A stretch of 64,000 nucleotides of DNA, taken from the NCBI GenBank assembly GCA_041690495.1, contig JAWLHE010000006.1, forward strand, positions 124,001 through 188,000, given 5' to 3'. A program made the translations under genes and the position numbers. Below the pieces are notes generated by a model. That model was not told the origin of the DNA. It did no database searches and saw nothing but the letters and a program-made list of their open reading frames with translations. The DNA comes from DATAAP01 sp041690495. GTDB lineage: Bacteria > Pseudomonadota > Alphaproteobacteria > CACIAM-22H2. Shown here piece by piece: positions 34,018-43,063 of this stretch. Position 1 is the stretch's first letter. Each line of letters starts with the position of its first letter.

Positions 34018-37000
34018 CTACTCCGCCGCCTTCGCCACTGCTCTGCCGTAGCCGCCGCCGCCGGGGGTTTCGATGACGAAGACGTCGCCGGGGCTGACGT
34101 CGATCTTGCCGGTGGCGGCGAGCTCGACGCGGCTGCCGTCGGCGCGCTCGACCCAGTTGCGGCCAGGGCCGCCATTCTCGCCGCCGGCCAGCCCGAAGGG
34201 CGGGATGCGGCGGCGGTTGGCGAGGATCGCTGCGGTCATCGCCTCGCGGAAGCGGATGCGGCGCGTAACACCGTCGCCGCCGCGATGCAGGCCGCGCCCG
34301 CCGCTACCCTTGCGGATCGCGAAGGATTCGACCAGCACCGGGAAGCGCCATTCCAGCACCTCGGGGTCGGTCAGGCGCGAGTTGGTCATGTGCGTGTGAA
34401 CGGCGTCGGTGCCGTCGAAATCCGGGCCAGCGCCGGAGCCGCCGCAGATCGTCTCGTAATACTGGTAGCGCTCGTTGCCGAAGGTGAAGTTGTTCATCGT
34501 GCCCTGGGCGCCCGCCATGACGCCGAGCGCGCCGTAGAGCGTGTCGGTCACGACCTGCGAGGTCTCGACGTTGCCCGCCACAACCGCCGCCGGGTATCTC
34601 GGCGCTAGCATGCAGCCGTCGGGGATGATCACCTTGAGCGGCTTGAGCACGCCGGCGTTCATCGGGATATCGTCCTCGACCAGCGTGCGGAAGACGTAGA
34701 GCACGGCCGCCATGCATACCGCCGACGGCGCGTTGAAATTGGTCGGCCGCTGCGGCGAGGTTCCGGTGAAGTCGACGATGCCGGTGCGCGTCTTCCTGTC
34801 GATCGACACCTTCACCCGAATGACGCTGCCGTCGTCCATCTCGTAGGCAAAGCTGCCGTCCTTCAGCACGTCGAGGACGCGGCGCACCTGCTCCTCGGCG
34901 TTGTCCTGCACGTGCTGCATGTAGGCGCGCACGACGTCGAGGCCGAAATGGGCCACCATCTTGCGCAGCTCCTGCACGCCCTTCTCGCAGGCGGCGATCT
35001 GCGCCTTGAGATCGGCGATGTTCTGCGCGGGATTGCGCGCGGGATACTTGCCGGAGCGCAGCAGCTCGGTCATTTCCTTTTCGAGGAAGCGGCCCTGGTC
35101 GACCAGCATGACGTTGTCGATCAGCACGCCCTCTTCCTCGACCGTGGTCGAGTCCGGCGGCATCGAGCCCGGCGTCAGCCCGCCGATATCGGCCTGGTGG
35201 CCGCGCGAGGCGACGAAGAACAGGATCTCTCGGCCGGGCTCGTCAAACACCGGCGTCACGACCGTGACGTCGGGCAGATGCGTGCCCCCGTTATACGGCG
35301 CGTTGAGCACGAACACGTCGCCGGGCCGCATCGAATTGCCGCGCGCGCGCTTCACAGCGGCGACGCTCTCGCCCATCGAGCCGAGATGGACCGGCATGTG
35401 CGGCGCGTTGGCGATGAGCTGGCCGTCGCGGTCGAACAGCGCACAGGAGAAATCCAGCCGCTCCTTGATGTTGACCGAATACGCGGTGTTCTGCAGCGCC
35501 ACGCCCATCTGCTCGGCGATCGACATGAACAGGTTGTTGAACACCTCGAGCATGACCGGATCGACCTGCGTGCCGACCGCCACGGCGCGCGCCATCGGCA
35601 CGACGCGGCGCAGGACGAGGTGGTTGCGCGGCGTCACCTCGGCGCGCCAGCCCGGCTCGACGATGGTGGTCGCGTTCTTCTCGGCGATGATCGCGGGGCC
35701 GCTTACGGAGGCTCCAGGCACCATCGCCTCGCGGTCATAGACCGGCGTGTCGTGGCCGGTGCCTTCGCTGTACATCTGCACGCGCGCGATCGCCTCCGGC
35801 GCCGGCGGCGTGCCCAAAGCGGCCTTGACCGGATCATCGGCGGTTTCGGTATGGCCGATCACCTCGACGGCCACCGCCTCCACCACCACGCGCTTGTCCG
35901 GCATCATGAAACCGTAGCGCTGGCGGTGCGCGGTGGCGAACGCCTTCGTCGCCTCCTCACGGGATCCCCAGTCGACGACCAGGGCCGAATCGGTGCCCTC
36001 GTATTTCAGGTGCAGCTTGCGCTGCGCCTCGATCTGCGCGTCGGGCAGGCCCTGGCGGCGCATCTCCTCAATGCCGTCGCGCGCCAGCGCGTCCAGCTCG
36101 GCTTGGAGCTGCGGCATCAGCGCGTCGTCCAGTACCGCCTCGACCGCCTTCTCGCGCATCACGCGCAAATCGGCGAGGCCCATGCCGTAGGCCGACAGCA
36201 CGCCGGCGAGCGGATGGATGAACACCGTCTTCATGCCGAGCGCGTCGGCGACGCGGCAGGCATGCTGTCCGCCGGCGCCGCCGAAGGTGCAGAGCGCATA
36301 GCCGGTCACGTCGAATCCGCGCTGCACCGAAATCTGCTTGATCGCGTTGGCCATGTTCTCGACCGCGATCTTCAGGAAGCCGTCGGCGATCTCCTCGGGC
36401 GAGCGCCGCTCGCCGGTGGCCCTGCGGATGTCCTCCGCCAGCGCCTCGAACTTCGCGCGCACCACGCCGGCATCGAGCGCCTCGTCGCCGTTCGGCCCAA
36501 ACACCTTGGGAAAAAACTTCGGCTGGATCTTGCCGACCATGACGTTGGCGTCGGTGACGCAGAGCGGACCGCCGCGGCGGTAGCACGCCGGACCGGGATT
36601 GGCGCCCGCACTCTCCGGCCCGACGCGGAAGCGCGCGCCGTCGAAGAACAGGATCGAGCCACCGCCGGCCGCGACGGTGTGGATCTTCATCATCGGCGCA
36701 CGCATGCGCACGCCTGCGACCAGCGTCTCGAAGGCGCGCTCGTACTCGCCGTTGTAGAGCGCAACGTCGGTGGACGTGCCGCCCATGTCGAAGGTGATGA
36801 TCTCGCCGAAGCCCGCCATGGTCGCGGTGCGCACAGCCCCCACGATGCCGCCGGCCGGACCCGACAGGATCGAGTCCTTGCCCTGGAAGAAACGCGCGTC
36901 GACGAGGCCGCCGTTCGACTGCATGAACATGAGCCGCGTGTTCGACTCGCCCTTGCCGCCCTGGATGTCGCCGGCGACCTGGTCGACGTAGCGGCGCAGG

Positions 37001-37653
37001 ATCGGCGAGATGTAGGCGTCCACCACGGTCGTGTCGCCGCGGCCGACGATCTTCATCAGCGGGCTGACCTGATGCGAGACCGATATCTGCGCGAAGCCGA
37101 TCCGCTTCGCGATTTCCTCCAGCGCCAGCTCGTGCTGCGGGAAGCGATAGCCGTGCAGCAGCACGATCGCGAGCGCGCGGATGCCCGAATCATAGGCCTG
37201 CTGCAGCGCGCGTTGCGCGTCATTTGCGTCGAGCGTCGTCAGCACCTCGCCGGTCGCGGACAGGCGCTCGTCGATCTCGACGACGCGCTCGTAGAGCAGC
37301 TCTGGCAGGACGATCCGCCGCGTGAACAGCTTCGGCCGGTTCTGGTAAGCGATGCGAAGCTGGTCGGCGAAGCCCCTGGTGATCGCCAGCGCCACGCGCT
37401 CGCCCTTGCGCTCGAGCAGCGCGTTGGTGGCAACGGTGGTGCCCATCTTCACCGCGTCGACCGTGGCGTCCGCAAGCGGATCGCCCGGCTTCAGGCCGAG
37501 GAGATCGCGGATTCCCTGCAGGGCAGCATCGCGGTAGCGCTCCGGATTCTCCGAGAGAAGCTTGTGGGTGAGGATCGCGCCGTCGGGGCGCTTGGCGACG
37601 ATGTCGGTGAAGGTGCCGCCGCGATCGATCCAGAACTGCCAGCCGTTGCTCAT
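34018..37653 (-). CDS. 5-oxoprolinase / hydantoinase A-B fusion
   Basis: A 1211-residue fusion of HyuA and HyuB families. The N-terminal ATP-binding part begins FWIDRGGTFTDIVAKRPDG (about 7-25) and has a second phosphate motif DMGGTSTDVALY. The HyuB half (about 690-1200) contains DFSCALFDRDGQLIANAPHM and ends GGGGYG. The A-B fusion and the RGGTFTD start match ATP-dependent 5-oxoprolinases (OPLAH type), which open 5-oxoproline to glutamate; bacterial relatives may use other cyclic amides. The adjacent LysR regulator, DUF1445 gene and TRAP transporter support a 5-oxoproline role. The start at 37653 is preferred; 37665 is possible. Confidence 0.88.
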   Translation of the reverse strand: MSNGWQFWIDRGGTFTDIVAKRPDGAILTHKLLSENPERYRDAALQGIRDLLGLKPGDPLADATVDAVKMGTTVATNALLERKGERVALAITRGFADQLRIAYQNRPKLFTRRIVLPELLYERVVEIDERLSATGEVLTTLDANDAQRALQQAYDSGIRALAIVLLHGYRFPQHELALEEIAKRIGFAQISVSHQVSPLMKIVGRGDTTVVDAYISPILRRYVDQVAGDIQGGKGESNTRLMFMQSNGGLVDARFFQGKDSILSGPAGGIVGAVRTATMAGFGEIITFDMGGTSTDVALYNGEYERAFETLVAGVRMRAPMMKIHTVAAGGGSILFFDGARFRVGPESAGANPGPACYRRGGPLCVTDANVMVGKIQPKFFPKVFGPNGDEALDAGVVRAKFEALAEDIRRATGERRSPEEIADGFLKIAVENMANAIKQISVQRGFDVTGYALCTFGGAGGQHACRVADALGMKTVFIHPLAGVLSAYGMGLADLRVMREKAVEAVLDDALMPQLQAELDALARDGIEEMRRQGLPDAQIEAQRKLHLKYEGTDSALVVDWGSREEATKAFATAHRQRYGFMMPDKRVVVEAVAVEVIGHTETADDPVKAALGTPPAPEAIARVQMYSEGTGHDTPVYDREAMVPGASVSGPAIIAEKNATTIVEPGWRAEVTPRNHLVLRRVVPMARAVAVGTQVDPVMLEVFNNLFMSIAEQMGVALQNTAYSVNIKERLDFSCALFDRDGQLIANAPHMPVHLGSMGESVAAVKRARGNSMRPGDVFVLNAPYNGGTHLPDVTVVTPVFDEPGREILFFVASRGHQADIGGLTPGSMPPDSTTVEEEGVLIDNVMLVDQGRFLEKEMTELLRSGKYPARNPAQNIADLKAQIAACEKGVQELRKMVAHFGLDVVRAYMQHVQDNAEEQVRRVLDVLKDGSFAYEMDDGSVIRVKVSIDRKTRTGIVDFTGTSPQRPTNFNAPSAVCMAAVLYVFRTLVEDDIPMNAGVLKPLKVIIPDGCMLAPRYPAAVVAGNVETSQVVTDTLYGALGVMAGAQGTMNNFTFGNERYQYYETICGGSGAGPDFDGTDAVHTHMTNSRLTDPEVLEWRFPVLVESFAIRKGSGGRGLHRGGDGVTRRIRFREAMTAAILANRRRIPPFGLAGGENGGPGRNWVERADGSRVELAATGKIDVSPGDVFVIETPGGGGYGRAVAKAAE

Positions 37654-37705
37654 GGCCTCTTCCATCCTTTGGCGCCTGCCTGCGTCAAGGGCGCGATCAC
37701 TGTCG

Positions 37706-37720
37706 ATAAAAAATTTTTAT
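37706..37720. promoter_or_regulatory. LysR-type operator candidate (T-N11-A palindrome)
   Basis: A perfect AT-rich palindrome ATAAAAAATTTTTAT in the 127-base gap between the divergent oxoprolinase and lysR genes. It fits the T-N11-A rule for LysR-family sites and lies 61 bases before the lysR start. Confidence 0.55.
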
Positions 37721-37780
37721 ACTGCGAAGCTTTTCTGATAGTGTTGGATCGGAATCGCGCCGTCAAAGGATTTCGCTGTC

Positions 37781-38692
37781 ATGGTCGACCTGCGCAATCT
37801 CGAGACCTTCGTCTGGGTCTCCCAGCTCGGCGGCTTCCGAGCCGCAGCCGACAAGCTCAACACCACGCAGCCGGCGATCTCGGCGCGCATCGCCCTGCTC
37901 GAGCAGGAGCTCGGCGTCAAGCTGTTCGACCGCGAGCAGCGCCGCGCGACGTTGACCACGAAGGGCTTCGAGCTGCTCGACTACGCGCAGCGCATGCTGC
38001 AGCTCCGCGCCGACATGATGCAGGCGATCAGCGAGAAAACGGCGATGCGCGGCCTCGTCCGGCTGGGTGCCGCCGAGACGGTGGTGCACACCTGGCTGTC
38101 GCGGCTGATCGAGCGCATGCACGCGGTCTATCCGGCCATCACTTTGGAGATCGAGGTCGACACCACGCCCAATCTGCGTGCGGGCCTGCTTTCGCATCAC
38201 CTCGATATCGCCTTCCTGCTAGGGCCGATCAGCGAGAGTCGCGTCAAGAACGTGCCGCTGTGCTCCTACCCGCTCGCCTGGGTCGCGAGCCCGAAGCTGG
38301 ACCTGCCGCCGGAGCCGGTGACGCTTGCCGGCCTCGCGCGCTGGCCGATCATCACCTATCCGCGCAACACGCGACCCTACGCCGCGATCCAGGAGCTGTT
38401 TGCGCGGCCCGACGTGCCTGCGGTGCGCATCTACGGCAACTCGTCGCTGTCGACGATCGTGCGGATGACCCTCGACGGCATCGGCATCAGCGCCATTCCG
38501 CCGGTGGTGATCGGCCGCGAGCTGGCGGAGAAGAAGCTGCGGCTGGTGCGCGCCGAGCGCAGCCTGCCCGACCTGAGCTTCACCGCAAGCTATCCGATGA
38601 AGCCCGACGCGCACATGGCGCGCGCGGTGGCCGAGCTGGCGCGCAAGATCGCCGACCCGAAGCCGTCCCCGTCCGCCGCGCGCGTCCGATAA
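37781..38692 (+). CDS. LysR family transcriptional regulator
   Basis: A 303-residue regulator. The winged helix-turn-helix is at 1-60 (LETFVWVSQLGGFRAAADKLNTTQPAISARIALLEQELG pattern), and the substrate-binding domain (about 90-295) has the usual two lobes. It is transcribed away from the oxoprolinase gene and toward the DUF1445 and TRAP genes, so it most likely controls both sides. A palindromic site lies before its start and another (38714-38729) before the DUF1445 gene. The inducer is presumably 5-oxoproline or glutamate, by context only. Confidence 0.92.
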   Translation: MVDLRNLETFVWVSQLGGFRAAADKLNTTQPAISARIALLEQELGVKLFDREQRRATLTTKGFELLDYAQRMLQLRADMMQAISEKTAMRGLVRLGAAETVVHTWLSRLIERMHAVYPAITLEIEVDTTPNLRAGLLSHHLDIAFLLGPISESRVKNVPLCSYPLAWVASPKLDLPPEPVTLAGLARWPIITYPRNTRPYAAIQELFARPDVPAVRIYGNSSLSTIVRMTLDGIGISAIPPVVIGRELAEKKLRLVRAERSLPDLSFTASYPMKPDAHMARAVAELARKIADPKPSPSAARVR

Positions 38693-38713
38693 ATTCCGTT
38701 TATCGTTCGCAAT

Positions 38714-38729
38714 CCAATTCGGAGATTGG
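38714..38729. promoter_or_regulatory. Inverted repeat before the DUF1445 gene, possible regulator site
   Basis: CCAAT-N6-ATTGG lies 58 bases before the ATG at 38787 and just after the lysR stop. Its size and position suit a LysR-type operator for the downstream cyclase-like gene. Confidence 0.4.
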
Positions 38730-38786
38730 ACAGCGCCGCTCCTGCGTGCGTGAATTCGTCGCTGGGGTTCTTCGGGGAGTCACGCG

Positions 38787-39581
38787 ATGGACGGAGCGGC
38801 GCGCTTCGAGACGGGCAAGGCGGCACGGCTGATGCTCCGCCGCGGCGAGTACCGCGGGCCCACCGCAGGCATCGCGCCGGGATACGTACAAGGCAACCTC
38901 GCCATCCTGCCCGCCGATCTCGCGGCCGACTTCGTGCGCTTCTGCCATTTCAATCCCAAGCCGTGCCCGCTGCTCGGCGTATCAGAGCCGGGCGACCCGC
39001 GCGTGCCCGCGGTCGGCGACGATCTAGACATCCGCACCGACCTGCCGCTCTACCGCGTCTGGCGCGACGGCGCGCTGGTCGAGGAGACGCCCGACATCCG
39101 GGCGCAGTGGCGCGACGACCTGGTCGCCTTCGTCATCGGCTGCTCGTTCTCATTCGAGGAGGCGCTGATCGAGAACGGGTTGGAGCTGCGCCACATCACA
39201 AACGGCACCAACGTGCCGATGTACCGTACGTCGATCCAGACGGTGCCGGCAGGATCGTTCCACGGGCCGATGGTCGTATCGATGCGGCCGTTCCGGCCGG
39301 CCGACGCCATCCGCGCGGTGCAGGTCACCTCGCGCTTTCCCGCCGTGCACGGCGCGCCCGTCCATCTCGGCCTGCCCGGGCTGATCGGCATTCGTGACAT
39401 CATGAAGCCGGATTACGGTGTCGCAGTGGAGGTGAAGCCGGACGAACTGCCGGTGTTCTGGGCCTGCGGAGTGACGCCGCAGGCGGTGATCGCCGAGATG
39501 AAGCCGCCCTTCTGCATCACCCATGCGCCCGGCAGCATGCTGGTGACGGACCTGAAGAACGCGGCGCTGGCGGTGATGTGA
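38787..39581 (+). CDS. DUF1445 putative hydro-lyase (D-glutamate cyclase family)
   Basis: A 264-residue cytoplasmic protein with the DUF1445 pattern. Hallmarks are GYVQGNLAILP near the start, FCHFNPKPCPLLG (about 51-63), FVIGCSFSFEEAL, and a C-terminal FWACGVTPQAVI plus ITHAPGSMLVTDL. The domain is also the catalytic core of mammalian D-glutamate cyclase, which interconverts D-glutamate and 5-oxo-D-proline. Placed between an oxoprolinase-type enzyme and a TRAP uptake system, this gene likely acts on D-glutamate or 5-oxoproline. GGGGAG precedes the ATG. Confidence 0.85.
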   Translation: MDGAARFETGKAARLMLRRGEYRGPTAGIAPGYVQGNLAILPADLAADFVRFCHFNPKPCPLLGVSEPGDPRVPAVGDDLDIRTDLPLYRVWRDGALVEETPDIRAQWRDDLVAFVIGCSFSFEEALIENGLELRHITNGTNVPMYRTSIQTVPAGSFHGPMVVSMRPFRPADAIRAVQVTSRFPAVHGAPVHLGLPGLIGIRDIMKPDYGVAVEVKPDELPVFWACGVTPQAVIAEMKPPFCITHAPGSMLVTDLKNAALAVM

Positions 39582-39600
39582 TGCTCTTTCTCTCCCACGC

Positions 39601-39707
39601 TGTCGTCCTCGGGCTTGCCCCGAGGACCCATTGCGATGGCGCCGCGAGAATCGGTGCGCGAGGAGAGACCTGAACTGGGCCCCTCGGATCAAGTCCGAGG
39701 GCGACAA
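39601..39707. repeat. REP-like extragenic palindromic element, copy 3
   Basis: Palindromes GTCCTCGGGCTTGCCCCGAGGAC and CCTCGGATCAAGTCCGAGG separated by about 55 bases, between the DUF1445 gene and dctP. It has the same layout as the other copies but different stems. Confidence 0.65.
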
Positions 39708-39748
39708 GAATGGAATATGAACAACGTGAGGAATGAGGAGGCACGAGC

Positions 39749-40804
39749 ATGAAAAAACAAGCAAGGCGCGCACTGGCGCTGACGGCGGCCGTGATGATGG
39801 CCGGCGCCGCATCGGCGCAGGACCTGCCGAAGACCCATCTGAAGGTCGTCGGCGCGTGGGGCAACCTGTCCCAGTACAAGAATTTCGAGCAGCCGTTCTG
39901 GACGCAGCAGCTTTCCGAGCGCTCCAAGGGCGCGATCACGGCCGAGATCACGCCGTTCAACGAGATGGGCCTGAAGGGGGCCGAGATCTTCCGCCTGATG
40001 CGACTCGGCGTCATCGACTTCGGCTCGACCGTGCTCGGCTATGTCGCCGGCGACGACGCACGCAATGAGGCGATCGACCTCGCCGGCCTGGCGCCCGACA
40101 TCGATACCGCGCGCAAGCTGTCAAACGCCTACAAGCCGGTCTACGACAAGTTCTACCGCGAGCGCTTCGGCGTACAGGTGCTCGGCATCTGGCCGTATCC
40201 GGCGCAGGTTATCTTCTGCAACGGCGCGATCAGCGGGCTCGCCGACCTCAAGGGCAAGAAGGTGCGAACCGGCAACCGCACGCTCGCCGAGTTCGTCGAG
40301 GCACTGGGCGGCACCGGCGTCACCATTGCGTTCAGCGAGGTGGTGCCGGCGCTGCAGAACAAGGTGGTCGACTGCGCCATCACCGGCACGCTGTCGGGCA
40401 ACGCCGCAAAATGGCACGAGGTCTCGACCCACATCTATGCACTGCCCGTCGGCTGGAGCCAGGTTATGCACGGCGTCAACGTCCGCAGCTGGGACAAGCT
40501 GGCGCCGCCGGTGCGCGACTTCCTGAAGAAGGAGATCGCGCGGCTCGAGGACGAGATCTGGAAGGCGGCCGCGGCCGAGACCCAGGAAGGCATCGACTGC
40601 AACATCGGCAAGCCGAGCTGCAAGAATGGCACGCCGGCCAAGATGACCCTGGTGCCGGTCAGCGACGCCGACAAGGCGTTGCTCAAGAAGGTGCTGAACG
40701 ACACGGTCGTGCCGAAATGGGCGGCGCGCTGCCCCGGCGATTGCGTCCCGGCGTGGAACGAGACCGTCGGCAAGGTCGTCGGCATCACGGCGAAGGGCGG
40801 GTGA
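39749..40804 (+). CDS. dctP: TRAP transporter periplasmic binding protein DctP
   Basis: A 351-residue protein with a signal peptide (about 1-23, ending ASAQ). The TRAP receptor fold starts LKVVGAWGNLSQYKNFEQPF and contains the carboxylate-binding Arg segment GKKVRTGNRTLAEFVEALGG (about 170-190), then ALQNKVVDCAITGTLSG. It has four Cys in the C-terminal part that may form disulfides. It captures an organic acid for DctQ/DctM. A subfamily of Bordetella DctP receptors is known to bind pyroglutamate, which matches the neighbouring genes; that this one does so is inference. Confidence 0.92.
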   Translation: MKKQARRALALTAAVMMAGAASAQDLPKTHLKVVGAWGNLSQYKNFEQPFWTQQLSERSKGAITAEITPFNEMGLKGAEIFRLMRLGVIDFGSTVLGYVAGDDARNEAIDLAGLAPDIDTARKLSNAYKPVYDKFYRERFGVQVLGIWPYPAQVIFCNGAISGLADLKGKKVRTGNRTLAEFVEALGGTGVTIAFSEVVPALQNKVVDCAITGTLSGNAAKWHEVSTHIYALPVGWSQVMHGVNVRSWDKLAPPVRDFLKKEIARLEDEIWKAAAAETQEGIDCNIGKPSCKNGTPAKMTLVPVSDADKALLKKVLNDTVVPKWAARCPGDCVPAWNETVGKVVGITAKGG

Positions 40805-40844
40805 GGCACGCCCAACGCTCGATAGAACGATGGCAAGCGCAAGC

Positions 40845-41026
40845 GCGCCGCCAACCCTCTCCCTTCGGGAGAGGGTGCGCGCGAAGCGCGCGGGTGAGGG
40901 GCGCTCTCTCCGCGCGAGCAAGTACCTGCCGGCACTGGTGCTTGCGGAGAGAGTGCCCCTCACCCTCCCACGCGCTTCGCGCGTGGCGACTTCAATCGAC
41001 GTCGCCCTCTCCCGAAGGGAGAGGGG
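40845..41026. repeat. Extragenic repeat with two nested palindromes
   Basis: A mirror-like element between dctP and dctQ. CCCTCTCCCTTCGGGAGAGGG-type palindromes occur at both ends, inner palindromes GCGCGAAGCGCGC flank them, and the phrase GGTGAGGGGCGCTCTCTCCG recurs inverted as GGAGAGAGTGCCCCTCACC. It is distinct from the REP-like family elsewhere in the window. Its position inside an operon could set the ratio of binding protein to permease. Confidence 0.75.
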
Positions 41027-41641
41027 ATGATGCGTTCGCTCGACGCTCTGTTGCGCGGCGCCGACCGTCTTTCGCACTGGGCGGTGTGGGGCGGCGGGAT
41101 CCTGATGCTCCTTGCGGCCTTTCTCGTCTCGGCGGAGGTGCTGCTGCGCAAGTTTCTGCTGATCACGATCGGCGGCGCCGACGAGCTCTCGGGCTACGCC
41201 TTCGCGATCGGCACGGCCTGGGCGCTGAGCTTTACCCTGCTGCGGCGTGCGCATGTCCGGGTCGACGCGCTCTACGGCCTGCTGCCGCAGCGGCTGCGCG
41301 CCGTGCTCGACATCGCGGCTCTCGTCTCGCTGGCGGTGTTCGCGTCGCTGCTGGCGTGGCACGCCGCGGCGATGTGGGAGACGTCGTGGGCGTTTGGGGC
41401 CCGCGCGACCACGCCGCTGCAGACGCCGCTGTGGATTCCGCAGGGGCTGTGGGTGCTCGGGCTTGCGTTGTTCGTCCTGGTGATCCTGGCGCTGCTGCTG
41501 CGGACGGCGATCGCGCTTCTCGGCGGCGATCTGGCCTGCGTGCAGGCGCTCGCCGGTGCCCGCACCGTCAAGGAGGACGCCGCCGAGGAGGCGGCGATCG
41601 GCGCCGAGATCCGCGCCACCCCGGACAGCCTGCGCGACTGA
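41027..41641 (+). CDS. dctQ: TRAP transporter small permease DctQ
   Basis: A 204-residue inner-membrane protein with four helices. The family pattern LVSAEVLLRKFLL and ADELSGYAFAIGTAWAL is in the first half, followed by RRAHVRVDAL. A polar C-terminal tail extends beyond the usual length. It bridges the receptor and DctM in sodium-driven uptake. The start may be the second of two adjacent ATG codons; the ribosome site GAGGGG is contributed by the end of the extragenic repeat. Confidence 0.9.
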   Translation: MMRSLDALLRGADRLSHWAVWGGGILMLLAAFLVSAEVLLRKFLLITIGGADELSGYAFAIGTAWALSFTLLRRAHVRVDALYGLLPQRLRAVLDIAALVSLAVFASLLAWHAAAMWETSWAFGARATTPLQTPLWIPQGLWVLGLALFVLVILALLLRTAIALLGGDLACVQALAGARTVKEDAAEEAAIGAEIRATPDSLRD

Positions 41642-41646
41642 CGGCG

Positions 41647-42930
41647 ATGCTGGCGATCTCCCTCCTCCTTCTCCTCCTGCTACTAGCGCTGGCGCTGCCG
41701 GTCGCGGCGGCGCTGGGCGTGCTCGGTCTGATCCTCGAACAGTTCTACTCGCGCATGCCGCTGTCGCTGGCGATGGGCGAGATCGCGTGGTCGTCGAGCA
41801 AGGACTTCCTGCTCGTCTCGATCCCGATGTTCATCCTGCTCGGCGAGATCCTGCTGCGCGCCGGCGTCGCCGAGCGGATGTACGATTCGATGATCAAATG
41901 GCTGTCGTGGCTGCCGGGCGGGCTGATGCACTCCAATATCGGCGCGTGCGCGATCTTCTCCGCCACGTCGGGCTCGTCGGTCGCGACCGCGGCGACCGTC
42001 GGAACGGTGGCGTTGCCGCTGGTCAAGCGCCACGGCTACAACGAGCGCCTGTTCCTCGGCACGCTGGCCGCCGGCGGCACGCTCGGCATCCTGATCCCGC
42101 CGTCGATCAACATGATCATCTACGCAGTGCTAACCGACACCTCGATCCCGAAGCTTTACCTGGCCGGGGTCATTCCAGGGGCGGCCCTCGCCGGCCTGTT
42201 CATGCTGGTGGTCGTCGTCAGCTGCATCCTCCGGCCGGCCTGGGGCGGAAGGAAGCTGGAGGCCGGCTGGGCGGCGCGGATCGCCAGCCTCGCCCATCTC
42301 GTGCCGCCGCTCTTCATCTTCCTGATCGTGGTCGGGTCGATCTATGCGGGTCTCGCCACGCCGACCGAGGCGGCCGCCCTCGGCGTCGTCGCGGCGCTCG
42401 CACTCGCCTGGGGTTTCGGGCGGCTGTCCATCCGCATGCTGCGCGAGGTGATCGAGAACGCGATGCGCACCACGGCGATGGTCATGCTGATCATCGTCGG
42501 CGCCTATTTCCTCAACTTTGTCATGTCGGCCATCGGCCTGACCTCGGCGCTGACCTCGTTCATGGCGGGCCTCGGCCTGTCGCAGATCGAGATGCTACTG
42601 GCCGTGATCGTCTTCTACGTCATCCTCGGCTGCTTCATGGAGACGCTGTCGATGATGATCACGACGATCCCGATCATCGCACCGGTGATGTTCCAGCTTG
42701 GCTTCGATCCGGTCTGGTTCGGCATCATCATCGTCATCCTGATCGAGACGGCGCTGATCACGCCGCCGGTCGGGCTCAACCTGTTCGTGGTGCAGAGCCT
42801 GCGCAAGGACGGCTCGCTCAACGACGTCATCGCCGGCTCGATCCCGTTCGTGCTGGCGATGTTCCTGATGCTCGGTCTGCTTGTCGCCTTCCCCGGCCTT
42901 GCCCTGTGGCTGCCGGCGCAATTCGGGTAG
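41647..42930 (+). CDS. dctM: TRAP transporter large permease DctM
   Basis: A 427-residue permease with about twelve helices. Signature segments are FLLVSIPMFILLGEIL, SATSGSSVATAATVGTVALP, LAAGGTLGILIPPSINMIIYA and YAGLATPTEAAALG near residue 240. It moves the solute together with Na+. Five bases separate it from dctQ, so the two are cotranscribed. Confidence 0.94.
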   Translation: MLAISLLLLLLLLALALPVAAALGVLGLILEQFYSRMPLSLAMGEIAWSSSKDFLLVSIPMFILLGEILLRAGVAERMYDSMIKWLSWLPGGLMHSNIGACAIFSATSGSSVATAATVGTVALPLVKRHGYNERLFLGTLAAGGTLGILIPPSINMIIYAVLTDTSIPKLYLAGVIPGAALAGLFMLVVVVSCILRPAWGGRKLEAGWAARIASLAHLVPPLFIFLIVVGSIYAGLATPTEAAALGVVAALALAWGFGRLSIRMLREVIENAMRTTAMVMLIIVGAYFLNFVMSAIGLTSALTSFMAGLGLSQIEMLLAVIVFYVILGCFMETLSMMITTIPIIAPVMFQLGFDPVWFGIIIVILIETALITPPVGLNLFVVQSLRKDGSLNDVIAGSIPFVLAMFLMLGLLVAFPGLALWLPAQFG

Positions 42931-42953
42931 AGAAAATATATCCAAGGAAACAC

Positions 42954-43039
42954 TGTCATCGCCGGACTTGATCCGGCGATCCAGTTCCGACGGCAACACC
43001 AGTGACACTAGATGCCCGGGTCAAGCCCGGGCATGACAA
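42954..43039. repeat. REP-like extragenic palindromic element, copy 4
   Basis: CGCCGGACTTGATCCGGCG followed about 40 bases later by TGCCCGGGTCAAGCCCGGGCA. Best-preserved copy, nearly identical to that at 33911-33997. It lies between dctM and the DUF2848 gene. Confidence 0.8.
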
Positions 43040-43063
43040 TGTGGGAGAGACAAGAGAGATCAC

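Noticed and set aside
34912..38832. Plus-strand open frame of 1306 codons opposite the oxoprolinase gene
   Set aside because: It is antisense to a clear 5-oxoprolinase and shares sequence with the lysR gene in another frame. Its protein is His/Arg/Ala-rich without any domain: a high-GC shadow.
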